Source: Phytohabitans rumicis
GTDB lineage: Bacteria; Actinomycetota; Actinomycetes; Mycobacteriales; Micromonosporaceae
Length of the DNA stretch: 64,000 bases
Assembly (NCBI RefSeq): GCF_011764445.1
Contig: NZ_BLPG01000002.1
Coordinates: 372,001-436,000 of the forward strand
Reading direction: 5' to 3'
Numbering within the stretch: the first letter of the stretch is position 1; each line of letters starts with the position of its first letter. Both the position numbers and the translations under genes were made by a program. Under the pieces are notes generated by a model. That model saw only the letters and a list, made by a program, of their open reading frames with translations, had not been told where the DNA came from and did not search any database. Positions 56,659 through 64,000 of the stretch are shown here, one piece after another.

Positions 56659-56812
56659 GATTGGGGTCCTCCTCCGCGGGGAGCTATTCCCTTACCGCGA
56701 TGAATTCCAAACGGTTCCGCGTGCCAATTCGCGCATCGTCGTCAAATTCGCGAAATCAGATGTGGCACACCGGATGCGATTAGGATGCCTGCCCGGCGGG
56801 GACCCCACGGGT

Positions 56813-57040
56813 ATGGGTATTGGTGTAGGCATGTTGCTGATCGTGGTCGGCGCGATCCTGACCTTCGCCGTGGAGACGACGATCGCCGGGCTGGACCTGG
56901 ACGTGGTCGGCTGGATCCTCATGCTCGCCGGCGTGGCCGGGCTGATCCTGTTCTTCTACATGAGCCGGCGTCGCCGCCCCAATGGCGCGGTCGTGACCGA
57001 ACGGCGCAGCTACGACGACGTCGGTCAGCCGCCGGCGTGA
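56813..57040 (+). CDS. DUF6458 small membrane protein
   Basis: This 75-residue protein starts MGIGVGMLLIVVGAILTFAV with two membrane segments (the second being VVGWILMLAGVAGLILFFYM), a basic linker MSRRRRP and the conserved tail VVTERRSYDDVGQPPA. This is the DUF6458 layout, common near stress genes in actinomycetes and of unknown function. The tail matches the fragment at 51892-51963. Confidence 0.8.
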   Translation: MGIGVGMLLIVVGAILTFAVETTIAGLDLDVVGWILMLAGVAGLILFFYMSRRRRPNGAVVTERRSYDDVGQPPA

Positions 57041-57133
57041 CCCGCGCGGATCGCTCGCTAACGATGCCCGGGCGGGTGCGGGTCGCAGTCCGCGGTATGG
57101 GGTGCAGCCGGTGCCGTCAACGGCGACGCACCG

Positions 57134-58132
57134 GTGAACGGGTCCGGGTCGGACGCCCGGGCCCGTACCCGGCTGTACCGGGACGGCGCCTGCGCACTGG
57201 AAGACTTCCCGGTCGCCGACATCTCCGAACACCTGACCGATCCTGGGTCGGTGGTGTGGCTGGACCTGTGCCGGCCGACTGCGGCCGACTTCGACATGGT
57301 CAACACCGAGTTCGGGCTGCACGAGCTCGCCGTCGAAGACGCGCTGCGCGAGGCGCAGCGACCCAAACTGGACCACTACGCCACCCACCTGTTCCTGAGC
57401 GCCTACGCGGTCACCCTCGACCCCGACAGCGGCCGGTTGGACGTCAGCGAAATCGCGGTGTTCATCACCAAGCAGGCGCTGATCACCGTACGCAAGGACG
57501 ACCGGTTCGACACCACACCCGTACGCACCCGCTGGGACGCCTCACCCGATCTGACCAAACACGGCGTCGCGTTCCTGCTGTACGGGCTGCTCGACGTTCT
57601 CGTCGACGGCCACTTCACCGCCGTGCAGCAACTCGACGCGGGCATCGAACGGCTCGAAGACGCCCTGTTCGACGAGCGCCGCGCCCAGATCCAGATGGTG
57701 CAGCGGCGCTCGTTCCAACTGCGCAGGAACCTTGTCGTGCTGCGCCGGCTGGTGCTGCCCATGCGGGAGGTCCTCAACACACTGTTGCGCCGCGACCTAC
57801 CCACCGTCGGCGAGGCGATGGCACCGTACTACCAGGACGTCTACGACCACGTCCTACGCGCCACCGAGTGGACAGAATCCCTGCGCGACCTGGTCGCCAC
57901 GACCGTGGAGACGAACCTGACCATCCAGGGCAACCGCATGAACCTGATCATGAAGAAGGTGACCAGCTGGGCCGCGATCATCGCCGTGCCCACCGCCGTC
58001 ACCGGCTTCTACGGCCAGAACCTGCCCTACCCCGGCTCCGGCAGCCACTGGGGTGTCCTCACCTCAGCCGCCCTCATCGCCGGCCTATCCACCCTGCTCT
58101 ACGCCACCTTCAAACGAAAGGACTGGCTCTGA
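57134..58132 (+). CDS. CorA family divalent-cation transporter with GQN variant motif
   Basis: This 332-residue protein has a cytosolic N-terminal domain with a long stalk helix (RLEDALFDERRAQIQMVQRR) and two C-terminal membrane segments (WAAIIAVPTAVTGFYGQN and WGVLTSAALIAGLSTLLYAT), ending in the basic KRKDWL. CorA forms pentamers that move magnesium or cobalt. The usual selectivity motif YGMN is YGQN here, followed by LPYPG, a variant I recall from other actinomycete CorA proteins. The start is GTG 57134. Ion selectivity may differ from classical CorA. Confidence 0.85.
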   Translation: MNGSGSDARARTRLYRDGACALEDFPVADISEHLTDPGSVVWLDLCRPTAADFDMVNTEFGLHELAVEDALREAQRPKLDHYATHLFLSAYAVTLDPDSGRLDVSEIAVFITKQALITVRKDDRFDTTPVRTRWDASPDLTKHGVAFLLYGLLDVLVDGHFTAVQQLDAGIERLEDALFDERRAQIQMVQRRSFQLRRNLVVLRRLVLPMREVLNTLLRRDLPTVGEAMAPYYQDVYDHVLRATEWTESLRDLVATTVETNLTIQGNRMNLIMKKVTSWAAIIAVPTAVTGFYGQNLPYPGSGSHWGVLTSAALIAGLSTLLYATFKRKDWL

Positions 58133-58169
58133 CCGGCCGATCCTGGGCGCGAAGGCTGCGGCACCGAGG

Positions 58170-58748
58170 CTAAGCCTCACCGCGTCCTGCGCTCTGGCCG
58201 GCTGGTGCACGGTGCCCTGCCGGAGCAAGGACGGGGCCGATCTGGCCGCCTTCGGTCTCCCACTCCTCTTCGGCGGCGTCGACCGGGCGTGGGGTTGGTG
58301 TGCTGACGGCGAGAAGGATGTGTTGGGCGTGGACCTTGTTGGTGGTGGCGGCGGCGAGGACCATCGCCGCGTCGGCGGTGCCGGTGGCGGTGCGGGGTGG
58401 GACGACAAGCAGGTCGATGCGTTCGTTGGTGCCGCAGATCGCGGTCAATAGGCTGACGGGTTGGCTGGTGAAGTAGCCCAGCCGCAGGACCCGGCCGTTC
58501 ACGCCGAGGCGGCGCGGGTGGCTGTCCCAGCCCGCCGCGGCCAGGACCAGCCGGGTTACCGGTCCGCGGAGTTTGTCGATGGCCAGGATCAATCCGGGTA
58601 GTTCGGCGACCGGGTCGGTCGAGCGGGGCCACCAGGCGCCGTCCAGGAGGGTGCGGCGCGAGCCGGTGGATTCCATCCGCAGCCGCGGGGTGGAGGGCGG
58701 CGTCAGCGAAATGACCGGCCTGCGGTCGGCCGTCGTCGTGAGTTTCAT
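58170..58748 (-). CDS. DUF5994 family protein
   Basis: This 192-residue protein shows the DUF5994 pattern RLRMESTGSRRTLLDGAWWP, RSTDPVAELPGLILAIDKLR and LAAAGWDSHPRRLGVNGRVL, then GYFTSQPVSLLTAICGTNER and a Pro/Ala-rich tail. The family is restricted to actinobacteria and its function is unknown. ATG 58748 follows GGAGGAG. It converges on corA with a 37-bp gap. Confidence 0.82.
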   Translation of the reverse strand: MKLTTTADRRPVISLTPPSTPRLRMESTGSRRTLLDGAWWPRSTDPVAELPGLILAIDKLRGPVTRLVLAAAGWDSHPRRLGVNGRVLRLGYFTSQPVSLLTAICGTNERIDLLVVPPRTATGTADAAMVLAAATTNKVHAQHILLAVSTPTPRPVDAAEEEWETEGGQIGPVLAPAGHRAPAGQSAGRGEA

Positions 58749-58761
58749 GATCGGCTCCTCC

Positions 58762-58791
58762 GCCCGTCACCGGTCGAGACCGGCGACGGGC
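58762..58791 (-). terminator. Hairpin downstream of the LapA-like gene
   Basis: GCCCGTC pairs with GACGGGC and CCGGTC with GACCGG, with one A-C mismatch between and a 2-nt loop. It is 48 bp after the stop of the minus-strand LapA-like gene. Confidence 0.55.
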
Positions 58792-58839
58792 TGGTTGGGG
58801 GTGCGGTGGCTTAGTGGTGCCGAGGTCCAGGGGCGCGGG

Positions 58840-59193
58840 TCAGTGGCGCTGGCGGCGGGATTGGCGGCGCAGCTGGGTGATCCGGGCCGCGCCGACCACC
58901 ATGGTCAGGATCGCGGCGCCCACGCCCGCGATCAGCAACGCCAGAGCCAGCGGCAGGCTGCCGTCCATCCACAGGAAGCTGACCTCCACGCTGCCAGGGT
59001 TCTGCAGCATGAACACAATCAGCACCAGGAACAGCAGCGCGGCGACACAGATACCGAACCACGTCGCGCGGATGCGGGTGCGCGGCACCCGACCCGTCCG
59101 CGACATGGCTGGCGGGGCGACCGGAACCTGCGGCGGCACCGCGGCGGTCGGGTCGGCCGGTACGTTACGGGTGACGTGTAGGTCGTTGGACAT
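58840..59193 (-). CDS. LapA/DUF1049 domain membrane protein
   Basis: This 117-residue protein has a Pro/Ala-rich cytosolic N terminus and then the LapA (DUF1049) domain of two membrane helices: WFGICVAALLFLVLIVFMLQ, then NPGSVEVSFLWMDGSLPLAL and IAGVGAAILTMVVGAARITQ. In Gram-negative bacteria LapA assists lipopolysaccharide assembly; in actinomycetes the role is unknown. ATG 59193 is preferred. It diverges from the second GlsB-like gene over 226 bp of shared promoter region, in which I recognise no specific operator. Confidence 0.8.
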   Translation of the reverse strand: MSNDLHVTRNVPADPTAAVPPQVPVAPPAMSRTGRVPRTRIRATWFGICVAALLFLVLIVFMLQNPGSVEVSFLWMDGSLPLALALLIAGVGAAILTMVVGAARITQLRRQSRRQRH

Positions 59194-59419
59194 GACATCC
59201 CCCTCAAGGGGGTGGGCCGGTGTGGCGGGCACCTCAGGGGTGGGATGTCGTCGAATCCGGGATTACCTTCATCGTACGCCCGTTCGGCCCAGCACGCTTG
59301 CCAGCCGACGACCGCCTGATTCGCCGGCGCGCAACCCGTTTAGGGATACGTCGATGAGGGAACCCGCCAGGGTGGGTCGCCCCGCTTCGGGACATCGGCC
59401 CACCATCAAGGAGAGCGTC

Positions 59420-59743
59420 ATGGGCGTTATCGCCTGGATCGTGCTCGGTGCCGTCGCCGGTCTCATCGCCGAAAACCTCACCGGAAAGAAGGCCGGCCTG
59501 CTGCTGGCCACCGTCATCGGGATCGCCGGTGCCCTGCTGGGTGGGTTCCTGGGCAGGGAACTGTTCGGCGTTCAGACGCTGGACACATTCTTCGACCTGA
59601 GCACGTGGATCACCGCGATCATCGGAGCCGTGGTGCTGTTCCTGCTTTTCGGCGCTGTCCGGGGTCGCGGCGGACGCACGCGGCGCACCGGCAGCGGGTG
59701 GCGCCGCCGAAGTAGGGCAGGTTCCGGCCGTCGCAACCGGTAA
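59420..59743 (+). CDS. GlsB/YeaQ/YmgE family membrane protein, copy 2
   Basis: This 107-residue paralogue of the protein at 51617-51889 is identical over most of the three membrane segments (MGVIAWIVLGAVAGLIAENL, IGIAGALLGGFLGRELFGVQ, AIIGAVVLFLLFGAVRGRGG) but has a longer Arg/Ser-rich tail. The start is preceded by AAGGAGAG. The near identity at the DNA level around the start and first 100 bp points to a recent duplication or gene conversion. Confidence 0.85.
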   Translation: MGVIAWIVLGAVAGLIAENLTGKKAGLLLATVIGIAGALLGGFLGRELFGVQTLDTFFDLSTWITAIIGAVVLFLLFGAVRGRGGRTRRTGSGWRRRSRAGSGRRNR

Positions 59744-59997
59744 CAGCAGGAACGGCCACCGCCCGGCACCGTCCCGACTGTGCCGGGCGTCGCTGCTGGT
59801 TGAATCGGCTCGACGCCTACCTCGTCTTGGCACGCAGTCGCGGCGTCCGAAGTAGACACCCTTGGCGGTGGATGTGACACGGCGCGATGGGTACGCCTGG
59901 TTGCCGGGTCCCCAAACCCACGATGCATGGCGAAATCCCGCCGACACCGACCGCTCGCAGGTGCAGCTGAACCAAGACTTTCCAGGGGCCGGGGGAA

Positions 59998-60026
59998 GGG
60001 TCCCGGGCGGTTTCCGCCCGGGACCC
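59998..60026 (+). terminator. Perfect 13-bp hairpin
   Basis: GGGTCCCGGGCGG pairs with CCGCCCGGGACCC around TTT. It is about 255 bp downstream of the GlsB-like gene in the 405-bp stretch 59744-60148, which otherwise holds no gene I can support. Confidence 0.6.
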
Positions 60027-60148
60027 CACCACGACCGCCCGCATCCGCCCCGATGCCGGTTACCAAGGCCGGTGGAGCCGTTCGGCCAGGACACCCTTAG
60101 CCTGCTCGATCAACCGCGGCGAAACCGACCTCAGCGGCGGCGGCGAAT

Positions 60149-60623
60149 CTAGGCCAGCGGCCGGCCACCACGGTCTCCGTCAGGTTTGGGGTGGGGTCGC
60201 AGGCGTCGGGCGACCACGTCCGTGGCGACGTCATGCAGCCGCCGCCGCGTTCACCCCCAGCTGCACGGTGACCATCCCGGTGGCCTGGTGCACCTGCGGA
60301 TACGCGAGGGAGGCCGGCTCCGGCCGGCGCCCATCCGGGTGCGGCCGCTCGTGCTGCACCGCGTCCAGCACCAGCGCGCAGGCGATGTCAGCCAACAGCA
60401 GCCCGTCGGCGAGCTGGTCACCATCCAGGCCACCGGGCCGCGCGCGGTAAAGGTCCAGGACACCGACCCGGACCGCGCCGACGTGCAGCGGCAGCGCGAA
60501 CACCGCACCCGCGCCGGCGGATGCTGCCGCGGGCGCGAACATCGGCCACCGGGCCAGGCAGTCCGCGCCCGTCAGGTCGGTAACCAGCGCCGGACCGCCG
60601 TCAACAGCGTCCACACCCGGGCG
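60149..60623 (-). pseudogene. GAF-ANTAR regulator remnant
   Basis: The sequence VDAVDGGPALVTDLTGADCL, RWPMFAPAAASAGAGAVFAL, PLHVGAVRVGVLDLYRA and QVHQATGMVTVQLGVNAAAA matches the second half of a GAF domain joined to the start of an ANTAR RNA-binding domain. The N-terminal half of GAF is absent. In ANTAR about 17 residues are lost and the frame changes before LHDVATDVVARRLRP, ending at the TAG at 60149. It is therefore a decayed antiterminator-type regulator. Confidence 0.6.
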
Positions 60624-60905
60624 ACTGGCTCCTCGGGCGGCTTGTCACCGCACACCCTACGCCCGCACCCCGGCCTCCGCGCAGCCACCGCCACAGCAGC
60701 CCCTGGTGCCTACCGGACATCGGCGTAGAGTGATCCGCAGGACCGCCCCTCTCCTCTACACCGACGCGCCTGTCAGCGTTCACGCTGGCACACCAACGCC
60801 GCCCGGACCCCGCGGTCACACCCCAGCAACTTCCCGGCGCTCCATCACGAGCGCAGCTCCTTTGCCGGCACACCGCGGCGACTCCCCTATAGGGCGTTGA
60901 TCACC

Positions 60906-61721
60906 ATGACCATCCTCGCCGAACCAGCCCCGACTACCGCGCCCACCACCGAACAACTGCTGCACCAGCGCGACGACCTGCCGACCGGACATCCCGACCG
61001 GGCCCTACTACGCGCCCGGGCCATCGAGGAGAACCTGCCACTGGCCAACCGACTGGCCCGCCGATACGCCGGCCGCGGTGAACCCCTCGAAGACCTGTCC
61101 CAGGTCGCCGCCCTCGCCCTGATCACCGCCGTCGACCGCTACGACCCCCGCCGCGCCGTCCCCTTCACCGCCTACGCCGTCCCGACCATCCTCGGCACCC
61201 TCAAACGCCACTTCCGCGACACCGCCTGGGCCATCCGGGTACCGCGCTCGACCCAGGAACTAACCCGCGAGATCGTCACCGCCACCGGCGAACTCAGCCA
61301 GCTACAGGGCCGCCAGCCAACCCCCGCCGAACTCGCCGACCACCTCCACGTGACCCTCGACGACCTGCAGGCCACGATCGGCGCCCGGCACGCCTACCAC
61401 CTAGCGTCGCTGAACACGCCACACACCACCGCAGCCGGCATCGACCTCATCGACCTAATCGGCGGCATCGACCCGCGCTACACCGGCGTGGACGAGCACC
61501 TGACGCTGCGGCCGCTCCTGGCAGCGCTTCCCACACGGGAACAGCGCATCCTCACCATGCGATTCTTCGGCCACATGACCCAGACCCAGATCGCCGCCGA
61601 AATCGGCCTATCCCAGATGCACGTGTCCCGACTGCTGAAGCAAACCCTTACCCGACTTCGGACCGCAATCACCGCCCCGACCGCCGAACCCCCGGCCGGA
61701 ACAACACATACGCATTCGTGA
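60906..61721 (+). CDS. SigB/SigF-type alternative sigma factor
   Basis: This 271-residue sigma factor has region 2 ([60 protein letters not shown]), region 3 ([33 protein letters not shown]) and region 4 ([40 protein letters not shown]). It is of the stress-type SigB/SigF group rather than ECF. ATG 60906 is chosen; TTG 60897 is also in frame. No anti-sigma gene is adjacent. It probably serves the surrounding stress genes (GlsB, DUF6458, LapA, CorA), an inference from proximity. Confidence 0.85.
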   Translation: MTILAEPAPTTAPTTEQLLHQRDDLPTGHPDRALLRARAIEENLPLANRLARRYAGRGEPLEDLSQVAALALITAVDRYDPRRAVPFTAYAVPTILGTLKRHFRDTAWAIRVPRSTQELTREIVTATGELSQLQGRQPTPAELADHLHVTLDDLQATIGARHAYHLASLNTPHTTAAGIDLIDLIGGIDPRYTGVDEHLTLRPLLAALPTREQRILTMRFFGHMTQTQIAAEIGLSQMHVSRLLKQTLTRLRTAITAPTAEPPAGTTHTHS

Positions 61722-62030
61722 CGCCCGGCCGCTCGCGCACGCCGCCGCCCGTCACACCACACCCGACGGTCGCGAACCCACAACGGGCGCCGAGGTCAAA
61801 CCCGATGCGGGCAGACCGAAGAAGGCTGCGTAGCAGTAACAGGCCGCGATGGGTCTTGGCGCCAACATCGGTACGCTGCCACCACCATGGCACCTCGACG
61901 CACCGCCAAAGCAGCAACGCGACGATCGCGACGGAGGTCAGGACACCGTGGCTGTCGATCCGGGCGGAAGCTGTTCGTATAGGGGGTGAGAGGCCGGTAC
62001 GGCGCCGGCCCGGCACGGAGGGAGACGACG
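61722..62030. other. 309-bp intergenic stretch
   Basis: No gene is supported between the SigB-type factor and the YCII gene; a hydrophobic minus-strand frame around 61850-61950 lacks a credible start and GC3 bias. The stretch contains the promoter element at 61953-61979. Confidence 0.5.
61953..61979 (+). promoter_or_regulatory. ECF42-like promoter for the YCII-sigma operon
   Basis: TGTCGA (61953-61958) and CGTA (61976-61979) are 17 bp apart, about 50 bp before the YCII start. ECF42 factors are, as I recall, reported to recognise a TGTCGA -35 and a CG-type -10 and to control neighbouring YCII genes. This would make the operon autoregulated. Confidence 0.5.
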
Positions 62031-62411
62031 ATGAAGCAGTACCTGCTCAGCATCTACCAACCGGACGGCGATCCGCCCGCACCCGAGATCCTCGAACCGG
62101 TAATCCGGGAGGTGGCGGCCGTCAGGCAGGCGATGAAGGACGCCGGGGTGTGGGTGTTCGCCGCCGCGCTGCACCCGCCGAGCACGGCCACCGTCGTCCA
62201 GGCCAAGGGCGGCGACATGCTGACCACCGACGGCCCGTACACCGAGGGCAAGGAGCACCTGGGCGGCATCACGATCATCAGGGTGCCCGACCTGGACGCC
62301 GCGCTGGAGTGGGCGCGCGCGCTCGCCCGGGCGGTCCAGCTGCCCGAGGAGTACGGCGGGTTCAGCCTGCCGATCGAGGTACGCCCGTTCGAGGACGACG
62401 CGGAGCACTGA
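62031..62411 (+). CDS. YCII/DGPF domain protein
   Basis: This 126-residue ferredoxin-like-fold protein starts [16 protein letters not shown]. The DGPF motif that names the family appears as [15 protein letters not shown], where the His and Asp residues are thought to form a small active site. Genes of this type are regularly paired with ECF42 sigma factors, as here with an 8-bp gap. GGAG precedes ATG 62031. The enzymatic role is unknown. Confidence 0.9.
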   Translation: MKQYLLSIYQPDGDPPAPEILEPVIREVAAVRQAMKDAGVWVFAAALHPPSTATVVQAKGGDMLTTDGPYTEGKEHLGGITIIRVPDLDAALEWARALARAVQLPEEYGGFSLPIEVRPFEDDAEH

Positions 62412-62419
62412 CAGCCGTC

Positions 62420-63661
62420 ATGCCGGCCGCCAGCACCACCGAGATCGACCGGGTGTTCCGGGCGGAGTACGGCCGCGCGGTGGCCGTCCTGGTCCGCGTC
62501 TTCGGCGACATCGACATCGCCGAGGAGGCGGTCCAGGACGCGTTCACGATGGCGGTGCAGCGCTGGCCGTCCGCCGGACTGCCGCCGAGCCCGGCGGGCT
62601 GGATCATCACCACGGCCCGCAACCGGGCCATCGACCGGCTCCGCCGGGACGCCTCCCGCCAGGACCGGCACGCCCAGGCCGCCCTGCTGTACGGCGCCGG
62701 CGAACCGGAGCAGGAGGGTCCCGTGCGCGACGACCGGCTCCGCCTCATCTTCACCTGCTGCCACCCCGCGCTCGCCGTCAACGCCCAGGTCGCGCTCACG
62801 CTGCGGCTGCTGGGCGGGCTGACGACCGCGGAGATCGCACGCGCCTTCCTGGTGCCCGAGCCGACCATGGCGCAGCGCCTCGTCCGCGCCAAGGGCAAGA
62901 TCCGGGACGCGCGGATCCCGTACCGGGTGCCCCGGGACGCCGACCTGCCGGACCGGCTCCGACCCGTGCTGACCGTCGTCTATCTGATCTTCAACGAGGG
63001 CTACGCGGCCAGCTCCGGCGACCGGCTCGTGCGCGAGGACCTCTGCGCCGAGGCCATCCGGCTGGGCCGGCTGCTGGCCGACCTGATGCCCGACGAGCCG
63101 GAGGTGCTGGGGCTGCTCGCGCTCATGCTGCTGGTCGAGGCGCGCCGGCCCACCCGCACCACGCCGGACGGCGCGCTGGTCCTGCTGGCCGACCAGGACC
63201 GCGCCCGCTGGGACCGGGGCCTCATCGCCGAGGGGCAGGCCATCGTGCGCCAATGCTTGCGGCGCAACCGGCCCGGCCCGTACCAGATCCAGGCGGCCAT
63301 CAACGCCGTGCACAGCGACGCCCCGACGGCGGCGGACACCGACTGGGGCCAGATTCTCCAGCTGTACGACCAGCTCCTCGCCGTCGACCCCAGCCCGGTC
63401 GTGGCGCTGCACCGGGCGGTGGCGGTGGCCGAGGTCGACGGCCCGGCGGCGGCGCTCGACCTCGTCGACGGCCTCGACCTCGACGGATACCACGTGTTCC
63501 ACGCGGTCCGCGCCGACCTGTTGCGCCGCCTGGGCCGGGGCAGGCAAGCCGCGGAGGCGTACGAGGCGGCGATCGCCCGCACCGACAGCACCGCCGAACG
63601 CGACTTCCTGCGCCGACAAGCGGACAGTCTCAGACGAGGCCACCCATCGCGGGGTCGCTGA
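62420..63661 (+). CDS. ECF42-type sigma factor with long C-terminal extension
   Basis: This 413-residue sigma factor has region 2 ([36 protein letters not shown]) and region 4 ([40 protein letters not shown]) and then the large TPR-like C-terminal domain (DUF6596 and repeats: [60 protein letters not shown]) that defines ECF42 and is needed for its activity. No anti-sigma factor is adjacent, as usual for this group. Its end overlaps the converging phospholipase gene by 32 bp. Confidence 0.9.
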   Translation: MPAASTTEIDRVFRAEYGRAVAVLVRVFGDIDIAEEAVQDAFTMAVQRWPSAGLPPSPAGWIITTARNRAIDRLRRDASRQDRHAQAALLYGAGEPEQEGPVRDDRLRLIFTCCHPALAVNAQVALTLRLLGGLTTAEIARAFLVPEPTMAQRLVRAKGKIRDARIPYRVPRDADLPDRLRPVLTVVYLIFNEGYAASSGDRLVREDLCAEAIRLGRLLADLMPDEPEVLGLLALMLLVEARRPTRTTPDGALVLLADQDRARWDRGLIAEGQAIVRQCLRRNRPGPYQIQAAINAVHSDAPTAADTDWGQILQLYDQLLAVDPSPVVALHRAVAVAEVDGPAAALDLVDGLDLDGYHVFHAVRADLLRRLGRGRQAAEAYEAAIARTDSTAERDFLRRQADSLRRGHPSRGR

Positions 63662-64000
63662 TGCTGTCCTCGCCGTCCTCCAGGTGGCCGGCGTAGCGGT
63701 ACTCGAACGCCGCGTCGCCCTGGACGGTGACGGTGAGGTCGTACCAGCCGCGGGTGCGGGCCGGCGACCAGGTCCGGCGCTCGGTCTGCTGTGGACGCAG
63801 CGACAGCCGCACCGGCCGCGAGCCGTACCGGTCCCGCACGGTCACCTCGACGCGCTCCTGTCCTCCATTGTGGAGTTTGAGGCAGACCGCGCCGTCGTCG
63901 TACGACGGCCGGACGTCGAGCGCGGCCGGCCCGCCGGCCTTGAACCGGCGGAAGAACCCGTTCGGGCCGTGTACGGACAGGTCGTACCCGGGCGCGAGCG
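63630..64000 (-). CDS. Phosphocholine-specific phospholipase C, C-terminal part
   Basis: The frame is open to the window edge; only the last 120 residues or so are seen. [47 protein letters not shown] and [15 protein letters not shown] followed by [20 protein letters not shown] match the DUF756 repeats at the C terminus of bacterial non-haemolytic phospholipase C. The catalytic phosphoesterase domain lies outside the window. The enzyme is normally Tat-exported. Confidence 0.85.
   Translation of the reverse strand, partial: LAPGYDLSVHGPNGFFRRFKAGGPAALDVRPSYDDGAVCLKLHNGGQERVEVTVRDRYGSRPVRLSLRPQQTERRTWSPARTRGWYDLTVTVQGDAAFEYRYAGHLEDGEDSISDPAMGGLV

Noticed and set aside
59862-60152. A 96-codon plus-strand frame in the gap after the second GlsB-like gene
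   Set aside because: It crosses a perfect terminator hairpin and is Pro/Arg-rich without GC3 bias or ribosome site.
1-64000. CRISPR arrays
   Set aside because: No regularly spaced direct repeats of 24-40 bp with unique spacers were found; the short arrays at 15465 and 24604 have periods of 16 and 11 bp.

Overview
The window is very GC-rich DNA with dense, GC3-biased genes. It carries several families typical of soil actinomycetes: an AfsR-like SARP regulator, ECF41- and ECF42-type sigma factors, DUF6458, DUF5994, GlsB-like proteins, a DUF222/HNH nuclease and a GAF-ANTAR remnant. I infer an actinomycete, most likely of the Micromonosporaceae; the genus cannot be fixed from this sequence alone.

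Layout. (1) 0-5.6 kb: end of a DUF4386 membrane protein, a decayed acetyltransferase, a DUF222/HNH nuclease, a small unknown gene, a DapA-like aldolase divergent from a LysR regulator, and an acetyltransferase. (2) 5.6-20.6 kb: a carbohydrate-use locus in two divergent operons. The minus-strand operon runs lacI-type regulator, MGH1-like glycosidase, a peptide-type ABC importer (two permeases, a lipoprotein, two ATPases) and an FAD oxidoreductase. The plus-strand operon runs a NanA/DapA-like lyase, a Tat-exported sialidase-like protein and a GH127 enzyme. (3) 20.9-40.3 kb: a large AfsR/LuxR-type regulator divergent from a tightly coupled five-gene cassette: a PhoD-like phosphatase, a DUF6603 protein and three very large or conserved proteins of unknown function. 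An 11-bp-phased GCAAGT array lies between them. The cassette ends at a perfect 16-bp hairpin. This is the strongest candidate for an undescribed system. (4) 40.3-48.7 kb: an exported TAP-like hydrolase, an AraC regulator, two secreted GH43 arabinanase-type enzymes with CBM42 domains at opposite ends, an ECF41 sigma factor with a divergent NmrA-like reductase, a methyltransferase and a small hydrolase. (5) 48.7-61.7 kb: a stress or envelope island of small membrane proteins, two GlsB-like paralogues, MscS, CorA, LapA, DUF6458, DUF5994 and a SigB/SigF-like sigma factor. An IS3-family element interrupts one gene here. (6) 61.7-64 kb: a YCII protein with an ECF42 sigma factor, and the end of a phospholipase C.

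Quality note. At least twelve places in nine genes need exactly one extra base, nearly always in or beside a short G/C run, to restore a full-length product. This pattern fits uncorrected consensus deletions better than real gene decay, so those genes are annotated as single genes across the shift. Truly degraded items are the GNAT remnant at 577-837, the GAF-ANTAR remnant at 60149-60623, the DUF6458 tail at 51892-51963 and the IS-interrupted gene.
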